From: CAVRJC01 sp963721435
Lineage (GTDB): Bacteria; Actinomycetota; Acidimicrobiia; IMCC26256; DASPTH01
DNA length: 64,000 nt
Direction: 5' to 3'
Assembly: GCA_963721435.1 (NCBI GenBank)
Contig: CAVRJC010000005.1
Location: forward strand, 248,001-312,000
In this document: piece by piece, positions 27,079-35,206 of the stretch
How the letters are laid out: the number at the start of each line of letters is the position of its first letter
How positions within the stretch are numbered: the first letter of the stretch is position 1
Position numbers and translations under genes: made by a program
Notes under the pieces: generated by a model
Seen by the model: the letters and a program-made list of their open reading frames with translations, nothing else
What the model was told of the DNA's origin: nothing
Database searches by the model: none

Positions 27079-28428
27079 GTGGGGACCGACAACGAACTCG
27101 CAGAGCTCGAAGCCTGGATCGGCAAATGCTGCGACGGCGAGGTCACCGACCTCACCCGCGGCATCGTGCGCCGCGAGGCCTACCTTGCCACCGTGCACGG
27201 CGCCGACGGCGCGCCGCAACGGCTCTTCGTGCGCGCGGGTCGCGACGACGACATCGCCAATCGCCCCGACGTCGTCGTCAGCGAAGCGCGCCTGACGGAG
27301 TTGCTCGGCGAGCAGGGGCTCAACGTTGCCCGCGTGCACGGTGTGAGCGCCGAGCTCGGCGCGGCGATCTACGACTGGGTCGAAGGCGAAGCCGAAGTCG
27401 AAGACACCGACCCCGACACCCAGCAACGCCTGCTCGAGCAGTACGTCGAGTTCCTCGGCGCGCTGCATCAGCTCGATCCCGACGCGCTCGGCGTCGACTG
27501 GATGGCGCGTCCGAGCTCGCCGGAAGACTGCGCGCTCGCGCACGCCGAGGCGATCTGGGACCAGATGGGCGGCCTCACCGTCGAGCCGCTCGCGACGTTC
27601 GGCATCCACTGGCTCCGGCGCAACGTGCCCCACGAAGTCGACCGCATCTCGATCCTCCACGGCGACGCCGGTGTCGGCAACTTCCTCTACGTCGACGACC
27701 GCATGACCGGCGTGCTCGACTGGGAGTGGGCACATCTCGGCGACCCCATGGAAGACCTCGGGAGCATGTGCATGCACGCGGGCTTCCACCCCGCGGGCTA
27801 CCTCCCCGACGTGCTCGAGCACTACGAGGCGACGAGCGGCATTCCCGTCGACATCGGCAAGGTGAAGTTCTACTGCGCGCATCTCTACGCGCGTTCGGTG
27901 ATCGCGCTCACCGCGCTCACCGCGTTCCTCGACCCGCACAACCCGGTCGCGCTCAACCTCTGCTACCGGATCGTGAACGACCGCCTCGCATGCGAAGCGT
28001 TCGCCGACGCGATGGACATCGATCTCGAGGCGCCGGCTCCGCTCGAGCTCGACCCCGACGCCGCGACCGACCTGTACGACGTCGTGGTCGCGAACCTGCA
28101 CGACGACGTGAGCCCCGCGCTCACGACCGACTTCGAACGCAACCGCTCCGAGATGGCAGCGCTGCTCGTCGAGTCTCTCAAGCGTGAACGCGCCTTCGCC
28201 GACGAGGTCACGGAGGCCGAGCTCACCGAGCTCACGCCCCTGCTCGGCGCCCGTCCGGCTTCCGTCGCCGATGGCATCGCCGCGCTCGACGACGCGGTGC
28301 CCGCGCTCATGGAAGACCGCCAGGCCGACCTGCTGCGCTACCTCCACCGCCGCGCGTGCCGCACCGAGATGGTCTACGCGCCGATCGTGACGCTCTTCCC
28401 GAACCGCACCATCCGCCCCATCGACTGA
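27079..28428 (+). CDS. Aminoglycoside phosphotransferase-like kinase
   Basis: 449 residues from GTG 27079 preceded by GGGGGG. Kinase-like APH fold with catalytic loop HGDAGVGNFLY and metal motif GVLDWEWAHLGDPMEDLG. The acidic linker EGEAEVEDTDPDTQQ is unusual. About 120 extra C-terminal residues extend beyond the standard domain. In actinobacteria such proteins often belong to the ACAD10/11-like group associated with acyl-CoA metabolism rather than drug resistance; the neighbouring oxidoreductases fit that, but the substrate is unknown. Confidence 0.83.
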   Translation: MGTDNELAELEAWIGKCCDGEVTDLTRGIVRREAYLATVHGADGAPQRLFVRAGRDDDIANRPDVVVSEARLTELLGEQGLNVARVHGVSAELGAAIYDWVEGEAEVEDTDPDTQQRLLEQYVEFLGALHQLDPDALGVDWMARPSSPEDCALAHAEAIWDQMGGLTVEPLATFGIHWLRRNVPHEVDRISILHGDAGVGNFLYVDDRMTGVLDWEWAHLGDPMEDLGSMCMHAGFHPAGYLPDVLEHYEATSGIPVDIGKVKFYCAHLYARSVIALTALTAFLDPHNPVALNLCYRIVNDRLACEAFADAMDIDLEAPAPLELDPDAATDLYDVVVANLHDDVSPALTTDFERNRSEMAALLVESLKRERAFADEVTEAELTELTPLLGARPASVADGIAALDDAVPALMEDRQADLLRYLHRRACRTEMVYAPIVTLFPNRTIRPID

Positions 28429-28464
28429 TCGTTCGGCGATCGGCCGGGGCCCCGCGCTCGCGAG

Positions 28465-29724
28465 TCAGGCGGCGAGGGTCATCGAGGGCGGTGACGGGCC
28501 ACGAGGTCGTGGGCCGCGAGTCGGGTCAGGTCGGTGCGTGGTGATCTCTCCGTCGGGTTCGCGTTGGAGAATCCAGCCGCCCTCGTGACACATGACGTGA
28601 TGTCGTCGACACAGCAAGACCAGGTTGTCGAGATCGGTGGTGCCACCGTGGACCCAGTGGACGAGGTGATGGGCGTCGGTCCACTGTGGTGGTCGGTCAC
28701 AACCGGGGAACCGGCAATGCTGGTCCCGCACGGTCAATGCTCGCATCTGGGCCTGGGTCACGAGCCGGGAGCGCCGCCCGACGTCGAGCACCTCCGACTT
28801 GCCGCGCATGATGACGCGTCCGATGAAGGCATCGCAGCACAACCGCTCGATCGCCGCACGCGACAACGGCATCCGATGCACCGCGTGAGCGGGGATGATC
28901 CCCTCGGGCGGATCACCGAACAGATCATCCAAGACATCGTTCGCGTCGAGTACCGCATCGACATTCGGTGGGACTCGTCCACCACGTTCGGTCAACGCCA
29001 TCGACTCGCGCGCGAGCTCGACCAGCGCGTCAGCGCGTCGCTGCCCCAACGACCGGGGCGGCGTCACACCGTTCACCGGATCGGGCCGATCGATCGCGTC
29101 GAGCGCCGCACCGAGGTCTGCCGCAGCCTCGGGATCCAAGAAGCCGTCGATCTTCGCGCCATCCAGCGTGGGGCTGATCCGAAAGAATCGACGCTCGAAC
29201 ACGTCGTCCGGATCAGGGTCGTCGTTGTCGTCGGCGATGCCGCGCCAATGACGCATCGAAACGACGAGATCGTCCACGCTCACCTTGCGCGCGATCCCCA
29301 GCAAGGTCGCCTCGTGATCCGGGTAGATCCCGTCGTGGCGGCCCACCAGCGTCGCGATGGTCTCCACCGCCGTCGCCGAGATCTCGCCCGCCGCGAGCGC
29401 GTCGCCGGTGGCGTCGTGGCGGAACGCGAACCGCGCCGTACGGACGAGCCGTCGTGCGGCGCTGCGAGTGAGCTTCGCTCGATCTGCAAGCCAGCCCGAC
29501 GCACACAGCGCGCCGTCGTCGGCCCACGCCGACACCGCGTCCCACTTCCCCGCTGCCCGCAGCGCCTCTGCATCCAACCGTTCACGCACCGCCAGCAGAT
29601 CGATCAGAAGGTCCGACAACGCACTCGACGGCCACTGTGAGCGATCCTCCGCCGCCAGGCACGCAAGACCCTCACGGATCAACCCGATCGGGTCATCGAT
29701 TCCGGAGCCACGGTCATCGAACAT
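28465..29724 (-). CDS. DUF222/HNH endonuclease (13E12 repeat family)
   Basis: About 419 residues. The N-terminal DUF222 domain covers residues 1-300. A C-terminal HNH domain follows: CRFPGCDRPPQWTDAHHLVHW, then LCRRHHVMCHEGGW with both Cys pairs and the HH catalytic motif. This family is expanded in actinobacterial genomes and of unknown role. Start ATG 29724 is supported by a promoter (29732-29760) whose -10 box is seven bases away, implying a leaderless mRNA. It converges with the phosphotransferase. Confidence 0.88.
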   Translation of the reverse strand: MFDDRGSGIDDPIGLIREGLACLAAEDRSQWPSSALSDLLIDLLAVRERLDAEALRAAGKWDAVSAWADDGALCASGWLADRAKLTRSAARRLVRTARFAFRHDATGDALAAGEISATAVETIATLVGRHDGIYPDHEATLLGIARKVSVDDLVVSMRHWRGIADDNDDPDPDDVFERRFFRISPTLDGAKIDGFLDPEAAADLGAALDAIDRPDPVNGVTPPRSLGQRRADALVELARESMALTERGGRVPPNVDAVLDANDVLDDLFGDPPEGIIPAHAVHRMPLSRAAIERLCCDAFIGRVIMRGKSEVLDVGRRSRLVTQAQMRALTVRDQHCRFPGCDRPPQWTDAHHLVHWVHGGTTDLDNLVLLCRRHHVMCHEGGWILQREPDGEITTHRPDPTRGPRPRGPSPPSMTLAA

Positions 29725-29731
29725 GTGTTCG

Positions 29732-29760
29732 ATGCTAATCGCCGAAACTGACCAGTGCAA
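29732..29760 (-). promoter_or_regulatory. Candidate leaderless promoter of the HNH gene
   Basis: TTGCAC (29760-29755), a 17-base spacer, TAGCAT (29737-29732), then seven bases to the ATG. Transcription would begin at or next to the start codon, which is common in actinobacteria. Confidence 0.55.
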
Positions 29761-29822
29761 GAGATTCCGGACATTTCCGTCGACGGGCGATCAGGCCGTT
29801 CAGCAGTGATTCAGGAACGACT

Positions 29823-29839
29823 CGTCACTGTTGGTGACG
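29823..29839 (-). terminator. Hairpin between the Ig-like gene and the HNH gene
   Basis: CGTCAC, five bases, GTGACG, 67 bases beyond the stop of the Ig-like membrane protein gene. Six-bp perfect stem; possible terminator. Nothing else is seen in 29761-29905. Confidence 0.35.
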
Positions 29840-29905
29840 CGACGGCCCGTCCCTTTCCCCTGCCACCCACCCTCCCGGCAGCAGGAAGGTCGATGGGCCG
29901 TTCGC

Positions 29906-30541
29906 TTACGTGTGGGTTGCCACCGAGATGGTCTTCGTGGCGGTCTGGCCGTTCGCCGCTTTGGCCGTCAGCAGGTAGGTGTGGGTCTGGCCGTTGCAGG
30001 GGACGGTGATCGTCGTGCTGGCGTTCGGGCCGTACGAGCCGTAGACGCCGGGACCGTCGACGCTGATCGTGACGCCGGTCGCGTTCTGCGTGGTCCAGGT
30101 GAGCGTGACCGAGGGTGGATTCACCTGGGTGCTGACGGTCGGCGACGGGCACGCGATCGACGTCGAGCTCGCGGTGTACGACGTGATGACGGGACCGATC
30201 GTGGATGTCGTCGTGGTCGCGGACGACGCGGTCGTCGTCGATGCGCTCGTCGTCGCGGTCGCACTGGTGGTCGCGGGCGGGATCGTCACCGCCGGCTTCG
30301 TCGTCGTGACGGCCGCGGTCGTGGCGGTCTTCGATGCGGCGTTCTTGCCGTTGTCGTCGTTGCCACCCATGAGCAGCGCGACCGCGATCGCGATCGCGAT
30401 GACGGCCGCCGCCGCGCCCAGCACGATCACCACGAGCCGCCGCCGGTCGGGAGCATCAGGCTCGCCCGGAGCCCCGCTGTTGCCGTTGCCATTCGACGCC
30501 GGCGTGGCGTCGGGACCGCTGCCGTCAGTGCCGTTCGCCAT
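29906..30541 (-). CDS. Single-pass membrane protein with Ser/Thr-rich stalk and Ig-like domain
   Basis: 211 residues. A polar N terminus rich in Asn, Gly and Asp is followed by one transmembrane segment (RRLVVIVLGAAAAVIAIAIA) at about 34-57, then a Thr/Ser/Ala-rich stalk (residues 70-115). A beta-rich Ig/PKD-like domain follows, with two Cys residues (SIACPSP and VPCNGQ) likely forming a disulfide. Topology is cytoplasmic N terminus, extracellular C terminus. Probably a cell-surface protein; the stalk may be glycosylated. No specific function recognised. Confidence 0.72.
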   Translation of the reverse strand: MANGTDGSGPDATPASNGNGNSGAPGEPDAPDRRRLVVIVLGAAAAVIAIAIAVALLMGGNDDNGKNAASKTATTAAVTTTKPAVTIPPATTSATATTSASTTTASSATTTTSTIGPVITSYTASSTSIACPSPTVSTQVNPPSVTLTWTTQNATGVTISVDGPGVYGSYGPNASTTITVPCNGQTHTYLLTAKAANGQTATKTISVATHT

Positions 30542-30567
30542 CGCGGGACTCTACCGCCGGCGTGCCG

Positions 30568-31425
30568 TCACTCGCTTCCGAACGAGGTCATGGCGGACGC
30601 GACCGCGTCGTCGAGCTCGTTCGTCGGACGGCCGACGCCACCCGACGCGCTGAACCCACCGTCGACCGGAAGGTTCACCCCCGTGATGTACGACGCCTCG
30701 TCGGATGCGAGGAACACCGCCGCGTTCACGATGTCTTCCACTTCGCCGATGCGCGGGATGAGGCACTTGCTCGCGAACAGCACGCGGAGTGGCGCATCCG
30801 GTGCCTCACCGAGGAACGGGCGGAGCTGCGGCGTGTCGATCACGCCCGGCGAGATGCTGTTGACGCGCACGTTGCGGGTCGAGAGCTCGATCGCAAGGTT
30901 CTCGGTCAACCGGATCACCGCGGCTTTCGACACGCAGTGCACGAGGTTGCCGGCTGCATTGCCCGGCATCCCGGATCCGACCATGCCCGCGATCGAGCCG
31001 ACGTTGATGATCGCACCACCACCGCGCCGTTCGAACACCGGTATCGCGTGTTTCACCGCGAGGAAGACGAGCGTCACTTCGTTGGCGATGTTCCAGTCCC
31101 AGTCTTCGCGTCGCAGGTCTTCGAGCGCGGCTGCTTTCGCGACTGCCGCGTTGTTGTACAGGGTGTCGAAGTCGCCGTACGCGTCGACCGCGAAGTCGAT
31201 CCACGCCTTCACCGCGTCCTCGTCGGTGAGGTCGATGGGCTGGAGCGACACCATCTCGCCGCCCGCCGCCGTCACCATCTCGACGGTCTCGAGCGCGCCT
31301 GCTTCGTTGAGGTCGCAGCCGACGACCTTCGCACCCTCGGCCGCGAACTGGATCGCCGCCTGGCGGCCCTGGCCACTCGCCGTGCCGCTGATCAGCGCAA
31401 CCTTGCCCGCGAGCCGTCCCGCCAT
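30568..31425 (-). CDS. Short-chain dehydrogenase/reductase
   Basis: 285 residues from ATG 31425 with GGGGG upstream. Classical SDR: SGTASGQG cofactor loop, CDLNE (NAD-type acidic residue), NNAA, active-site Ser in INVGSIAGMVG, and PG-V-ID-T after the active site. The Tyr of YxxxK is replaced: the position reads NLVHCVSKAA, that is His/Cys before the retained Lys. A KstR2-type palindrome sits 38 bases upstream. QOR-like gene 31527-32591 is upstream on the same strand. Substrate unknown, possibly a steroid or acyl intermediate. Confidence 0.85.
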   Translation of the reverse strand: MAGRLAGKVALISGTASGQGRQAAIQFAAEGAKVVGCDLNEAGALETVEMVTAAGGEMVSLQPIDLTDEDAVKAWIDFAVDAYGDFDTLYNNAAVAKAAALEDLRREDWDWNIANEVTLVFLAVKHAIPVFERRGGGAIINVGSIAGMVGSGMPGNAAGNLVHCVSKAAVIRLTENLAIELSTRNVRVNSISPGVIDTPQLRPFLGEAPDAPLRVLFASKCLIPRIGEVEDIVNAAVFLASDEASYITGVNLPVDGGFSASGGVGRPTNELDDAVASAMTSFGSE

Positions 31426-31462
31426 CGTGATCCCCCAGTTCCGTCGGGCGCTTCCACTCCCG

Positions 31463-31476
31463 ACCAAGCGCTTGCT
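31463..31476. promoter_or_regulatory. KstR2-like operator upstream of an SDR gene
   Basis: ACCAAGCGCTTGCT matches the published KstR2 consensus AnCAAGnnCTTGnT at every fixed position. The site is 38-51 bases before the SDR start codon. Other TetR-family acyl-CoA regulators use similar AGCGCT-centred sites. Confidence 0.55.
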
Positions 31477-31526
31477 ACCGCGCCGGGAGACTAGCTGGCA
31501 GGCCGGGCTTCGTCGCCTGCCCTCCG

Positions 31527-32591
31527 CTATCTCCCGGTACGCACCACCACGCGCCCCGTGGTCCGACGGGCAGCGAGGTCGGCGAGCGCGGCGGGGACTT
31601 CGTCGAAGTCGATGACGCGCGTCGGGGTCGAGCGATACGCGCCGCGGGCCATCAGCTCTTCGATCGCCGCCTGCGTCTCCGTGTGCATGCGCCGCATCTC
31701 GACGGGGCCGTACCCCGCGAGGTTCACACCCACCAGCGTGTGATTGTGCAGGTAGAAGTGGGGATCGATCGGCGGCAGCCCACCGGCGTGGCCGCACAGC
31801 ACGTGGCGTCCGCCGACGCGCAAGCCGGCGCGTACCGCAGTCGCGTCATCACCCTGCACGGGATCGATGATCACGTCGACCCCGCGACCGTCCGTGAGCG
31901 CGCGCAGCTCCGCCGCGACGTCACTCGCGACGTGGTCGATCACCTCGTCGGCGCCGATCGACCGGCAGAACTCGGCTTTGTCGACCGCGTCGGTGCCGCC
32001 CACGATGGCGACGACACGCGCGCCGATCGCGCCCGCGATCTGCACGCACGCAGCCCCAAGCCCTCCTGCCGCGCCGCGCACCGCGACGACCTCGCCTTCG
32101 GTCACCGCGCCGCGCCGTACGACGGTGTGGTACCCGGTGTGCGCGGGGATCATGAGCGCGGCGGCATCGGCGTCGGAGATGTCGGGCGAGACCTCGACGA
32201 TCATCCCGACTCCCACCGCGATCTCCGCGAGGCTCCCGAACGGCTGGATCATGCACGACGCGATCCGCTTGCCGATCAGGTGGTGATGCGGCGGCCCCGC
32301 CTCGAGCACGATGCCGACGCCTTCCTGCCCGCTCGTGTACGGACGCGGCACCGGCACGGGATAGGTGCCGCGTGCCATGGTGACGTCGGGCAGCGCGAGC
32401 GCGGCCATCGACACCTGCACGATGACCCAGTCGTCACTCGGCGTCGGCGCCGCGCCCGGAGTGTCAGGCGTGACCCAACCCGCCATGCTCATGCGCAGCT
32501 CGCGCAGCATCGCGGGGGTCGGCGGCTCGACCTCGTCCAGCACCAGCACCTCGTCGGGCTCGCCGACCCCGTGCACCCTCAGCGCGCGCAT
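31527..32591 (-). CDS. NADPH:quinone reductase-like zinc-independent dehydrogenase
   Basis: 354 residues from ATG 32591, chosen because GGGGGAG precedes it. Medium-chain dehydrogenase of the quinone oxidoreductase group: N-terminal GroES-like domain, TSGQEGVGIVLEAG, then the NADPH-binding loop VRGAAGGLGAACVQIAGAIG and FCRSIGADEVIDH. It lacks the structural zinc Cys cluster. A 19-bp perfect palindrome lies 31 bases upstream of its start. It is divergent from the zinc-ribbon gene at 32691 and may be co-transcribed with the SDR downstream. Confidence 0.87.
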   Translation of the reverse strand: MRALRVHGVGEPDEVLVLDEVEPPTPAMLRELRMSMAGWVTPDTPGAAPTPSDDWVIVQVSMAALALPDVTMARGTYPVPVPRPYTSGQEGVGIVLEAGPPHHHLIGKRIASCMIQPFGSLAEIAVGVGMIVEVSPDISDADAAALMIPAHTGYHTVVRRGAVTEGEVVAVRGAAGGLGAACVQIAGAIGARVVAIVGGTDAVDKAEFCRSIGADEVIDHVASDVAAELRALTDGRGVDVIIDPVQGDDATAVRAGLRVGGRHVLCGHAGGLPPIDPHFYLHNHTLVGVNLAGYGPVEMRRMHTETQAAIEELMARGAYRSTPTRVIDFDEVPAALADLAARRTTGRVVVRTGR

Positions 32592-32621
32592 CCACTCCCC
32601 CGTCGTCGATCGGATCGTCCC

Positions 32622-32640
32622 TTGCGTCAGTCTGACGCAA
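32622..32640. promoter_or_regulatory. 19-bp perfect palindrome in the divergent QOR / zinc-ribbon promoter region
   Basis: TTGCGTCAGTCTGACGCAA: eight perfect pairs around GTC. It lies 31 bases before the quinone reductase start and 51 bases before the zinc-ribbon start, as expected for a dimeric repressor site. No regulator gene is adjacent. Confidence 0.6.
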
Positions 32641-32680
32641 TGCGTGCGGCGGCTGCCTCCTTTCTCCACCCGCCAGTACG

Positions 32681-32698
32681 GTTGACGCAGATGTCAAC
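32681..32698. promoter_or_regulatory. Inverted repeat across the start codon of the zinc-ribbon gene
   Basis: GTTGAC, six bases, GTCAAC; the ATG (32691-32693) lies in the spacer and right arm. It could hide the start codon in a hairpin or be a second operator half. Confidence 0.4.
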
Positions 32699-32888
32699 AG
32701 AACCGCACCGACCCACGGGGAACTGCCCCTGTTGCCACCGCACGGACATCAGCCATCGCGTCGTGATCGGGTCGTTCGAGCGTGTCACCTGTCGCATGTG
32801 CGCCGATGGCTACAAGAAGACCCGCGGCGTCGTGATCGAGGTCTTGACCAGCCGTCAGATCCAGAAGGTGCGCGATCGCGTTCTGTAG
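32691..32888 (+). CDS. Small zinc-ribbon protein
   Basis: 65 residues. Two Cys pairs (CPCC near residue 13 and CRMC near residue 34) frame a short loop, followed by a basic helix (SRQIQKVRDRVL). This suggests a zinc ribbon with a nucleic-acid or protein contact helix. No family recognised. It is divergent from the quinone reductase gene with palindromes between them, and its downstream end abuts transposase debris. Confidence 0.5.
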   Translation: MSTEPHRPTGNCPCCHRTDISHRVVIGSFERVTCRMCADGYKKTRGVVIEVLTSRQIQKVRDRVL

Positions 32889-32938
32889 CTGCGCACCAAC
32901 GGCGCACCCAAACGACGCCGGGCGAGCGTGAAGAAGCC

Positions 32939-33060
32939 GAGATCGGGTCGGTCGACATGACCGAACGTGAACGCTCGCAGGAACGTGCCGAGCGTCGAGG
33001 GAGCCATCACCCGGAACGGCAACACCCGTGCGTCGCACCCGCGCGCCGCATGTCGGCATG
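32939..33060 (-). pseudogene. IS1380-family transposase remnant
   Basis: On the minus strand the conserved IS1380 segment VLPFRVMAPSTLGTFLRAFT-FGHV is readable. It is preceded, one frame away, by ADMRRAGATHG, the residues that normally lead into it. Beyond GHV the frame loses similarity. Only about 40 codons of the N-terminal region survive, with a frameshift, so it is a decayed fragment. No terminal inverted repeats were found. Confidence 0.55.
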
Positions 33061-33106
33061 GCGGCCGCGGTGTGGCGCCAATCGCGCTTGGTCAAGGCGG
33101 GGTCGG

Positions 33107-33297
33107 TCAGTGTCCGCCAGACTTGCTCAGGGTGGCCTTGATGTAGTTCGTGGAGACGAAGGCCGTTCGGTCGCTCGGCTGGTCCGTCGGCATCAGCCGT
33201 CGCTTACCCCCCGGAAGCCGAGCCCGTACGTGTACGCCTCCTTCTCTTTGAGTCCGAGCTGTCGCATGCGAGTCGTGACGAGTTCCGGCAGCGGCAC
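33107..33297 (-). other. Pair of tiny overlapping reading frames, or one frameshifted small protein
   Basis: A GTG at 33297 opens 34 codons ending KEKEAYTYGLGFRGVSDG; its TGA overlaps an ATG (TGATG) that opens 28 codons ending STNYIKATLSKSGGH. Both have GC-rich third positions. A one-base shift at GGCTGATG would join them as one protein of about 64 residues (GVSD-RLMPTDQPSDRT). No family recognised; it lies between the IS1380 remnant and the DUF2461 gene. Confidence 0.3.
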
Positions 33298-33357
33298 GAG
33301 TATCCCCGAACGCCGGCTCGGCGGCTGAAGCTTGTAGCTACTTCTCCCGGGCAAGAG

Positions 33358-33984
33358 TCAGCCGACGTTGCGCTGGAGCCACGCGTTGAGAGGGCGAGCC
33401 GCGTCCAGGCAGGCGACCACCCGACTCTTGGCCGTCTTGGTGCCGAGCCACGCCCCCACCGACCAGGACTTCGACATCACGATGCCCTTGTGCTTCAGCA
33501 GCTCGATGCGGGTGTGGTCCTTCGGATAACCCTTGGGCGCAGTCTTGAGGACCTCGTGGGCGCCGACGTCGTAGCCGTCCTTGCGCAGCATGGACACGAT
33601 CGACTCCAACTTCGAGCCGGAGTCGCCATCGTCGACGGCGGCGCGGAAACGCTTGAGTTGGTCAGGGCCGGGCATGTAGAGGCCGCTTCCGACGAAGAGC
33701 TCGTCGGCCGAGAACGAGAGGTATCCGCCTGGCAAGTGGGCGGCGCAGTTCAGCTTGTACGGCGTCTTGTCCTTGCTGAAGCGGACGTCGCGGTAGGGCC
33801 GGAAGACGCGGCCGGAGCCGAAGTCTTCGGCCAGCTCGGCCAGGAGCTCGTCCATCGGCGCCTTGACGCACCGCTCGTAGACCGGCTTGTGCTCCTGCCA
33901 GTACGTCTTCGTGTTGTCGGCCTCGAGCCCCTCGTAGAACTCGACCGCCTCGACCGGCCACCCCTTGAACGCCATCTCCACCAT
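33358..33984 (-). CDS. DUF2461 family protein
   Basis: 208 residues. DUF2461 (TIGR02453) features: an aromatic start AFKGWPVEAVEFYEGLEADN, YWQEHKPVYE, then RPYRDVRFSKDKTPYK and GGYLSFSADELFVGSGLYMP, ending with LKTAPKGYPKDHTRIELLKH. The function of the family is unknown. Start ATG 33984 is chosen by family length; an ATG three codons later is possible. It lies in the low-synteny patch with transposase remnants, suggesting acquisition. Confidence 0.85.
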   Translation of the reverse strand: MVEMAFKGWPVEAVEFYEGLEADNTKTYWQEHKPVYERCVKAPMDELLAELAEDFGSGRVFRPYRDVRFSKDKTPYKLNCAAHLPGGYLSFSADELFVGSGLYMPGPDQLKRFRAAVDDGDSGSKLESIVSMLRKDGYDVGAHEVLKTAPKGYPKDHTRIELLKHKGIVMSKSWSVGAWLGTKTAKSRVVACLDAARPLNAWLQRNVG

Positions 33985-34359
33985 GATGCCCGCGCCCGAG
34001 GTGGGTTGTCCCACAACGCCGCGTCGGCGCCGCGACGATCTGTGCACACGTTCGGGCGCGAATCGCGGCTCGTCCACTGAGCGCGGAGCGAAGCCAGTTC
34101 TGTATCGGTGCGTCGAATCATCGTGAGGAGGCGTGCTGTTCTGCTGAACTTCCTCCGGCGACAATCGTCTTTGGACGGTCGCCGGGTCGGCGAGATCACG
34201 CTCCGGTGCGCGAGCGCACCTGTTCCCGGCTAGCGGGGGCGCTCCCGAGCGAGCGAGCAGGGCATTCTGTATGCCTCCGCGATGGCGGGTCAGCGATGAA
34301 TCCTGCCGCGTGATTGAGGTCTGAACTGGTGTCGTCGCCATCAGGAGGAGGAAGACACC
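33985..34359. other. 375-base non-coding stretch with one perfect palindrome
   Basis: No convincing gene. The perfect dyad GGTGCGCGAGCGCACC lies at 34205-34220. On the minus strand near 34141-34173 a short resolvase-like RRLSPEEVQQ can be read, too short to call. Base composition is lower in GC than the flanks, fitting an insertion scar. Confidence 0.5.
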
Positions 34360-34977
34360 ATGGGGAAGCTCATCGTGACCGAGTTCGTGACGCTGGACGG
34401 GGTGGCGCAGGCCCCTGGAGGGCCCGACGAAGATCGCGACAACGGCTTCACGCACGGCGGATGGCAGGCGCCGCTGCTGGATCAAGAGTCCGGCAGCGCC
34501 TTGTTCGAGCACGCGAGGAGCATGGACGCCCTGCTCCTCGGCCGGAAGACCTATGAGATCTTCGCCGGCTACTGGCCAACAGCTCCAGACGAGATGCCGT
34601 TCGCCGGCCTGCTCAATCGCGTCCCCAAGTACGTCGCCAGCCGCACGCTGACCGGCCCGCTCACATGGCAGGGCTCGACGCTCGTCACGGGTGACTTCGT
34701 CGAGAGGATCACCGCCGTGAAGGAGCGCCACGACGAAGTCCATGTCATAGGCAGCCTTGACCTCGTGCAGTCACTCCTGCGTTTCGGCCTCGTCGACCGA
34801 CTGAACCTGTGGCTGTACCCGCTGCTGCTCGGAAGCGGCAAGCAGGTGTTCGCCGACGGGACCGTACCGACCGCGCTGCGCCTGACCGAGTCTGTCACCT
34901 ACCCCAACGGCACCCTCCAGCTCAGCTACGAGACTGCCGGCGCGCCCACCTACGGCAACCTCGCCGGAGATGACTAG
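34360..34977 (+). CDS. Dihydrofolate reductase-like (RibD C-terminal domain) protein
   Basis: 205 residues with a strong ribosome site AGGAGGAGGAAG before the ATG. RibD_C/DHFR-like fold: start KLIVTEFVTLDGV, GRKTYE near residue 66, the cofactor loop HVIGSLDLVQSLL, and LNLWLYPLLLGSGKQVF. Many actinobacteria carry several paralogs of unknown substrate, often annotated as dihydrofolate reductase although DHFR activity is unproven. Its last codons overlap the stop of an opposing transposase remnant. Confidence 0.87.
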   Translation: MGKLIVTEFVTLDGVAQAPGGPDEDRDNGFTHGGWQAPLLDQESGSALFEHARSMDALLLGRKTYEIFAGYWPTAPDEMPFAGLLNRVPKYVASRTLTGPLTWQGSTLVTGDFVERITAVKERHDEVHVIGSLDLVQSLLRFGLVDRLNLWLYPLLLGSGKQVFADGTVPTALRLTESVTYPNGTLQLSYETAGAPTYGNLAGDD

Positions 34978-35136
34978 CTGTGCTGCCCGGTGACGTTGTT
35001 CACGCGGGTGATGGGTGCTTGTCCTCCGAGTGAGGTGGCTGCCAACGGTCGCGCGCAACGCAGCCGAGAGCGTCGCGTCCCAGTCCTTGATCTGCGCGAG
35101 CTTCTCGTGGGCGACCGCGTACTTCGGCGCTCCCAA
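34974..35136 (-). pseudogene. Transposase C-terminal remnant (IS481-like)
   Basis: The minus strand ends SLGGQAPITRVNNVTGQHS and stop at 34974-34976, which resembles the LGGxxPxSRxNN end of IS481/IS3-type transposases. Upstream, another frame (KYAVAHEKLAQIKDWDATLS) has strongly coding third positions but cannot be assigned. The remnant has no catalytic domain and is inactive. It lies between a RibD-C gene and tRNA-Pro. Confidence 0.4.
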
Positions 35137-35206
35137 TCACCTACCGCCAAGATCCGAGAATCGCGTCGGCGCGCGCTCGCCAGGCCTGGGACCTGTTCCC
35201 TTGTAG

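Noticed and set aside
34141..34173. Resolvase-like RRLSPEEVQQ on the minus strand.
   Set aside because: Only ten residues match a helix-turn-helix lead-in; the rest of the frame shows no similarity, so no feature is called.
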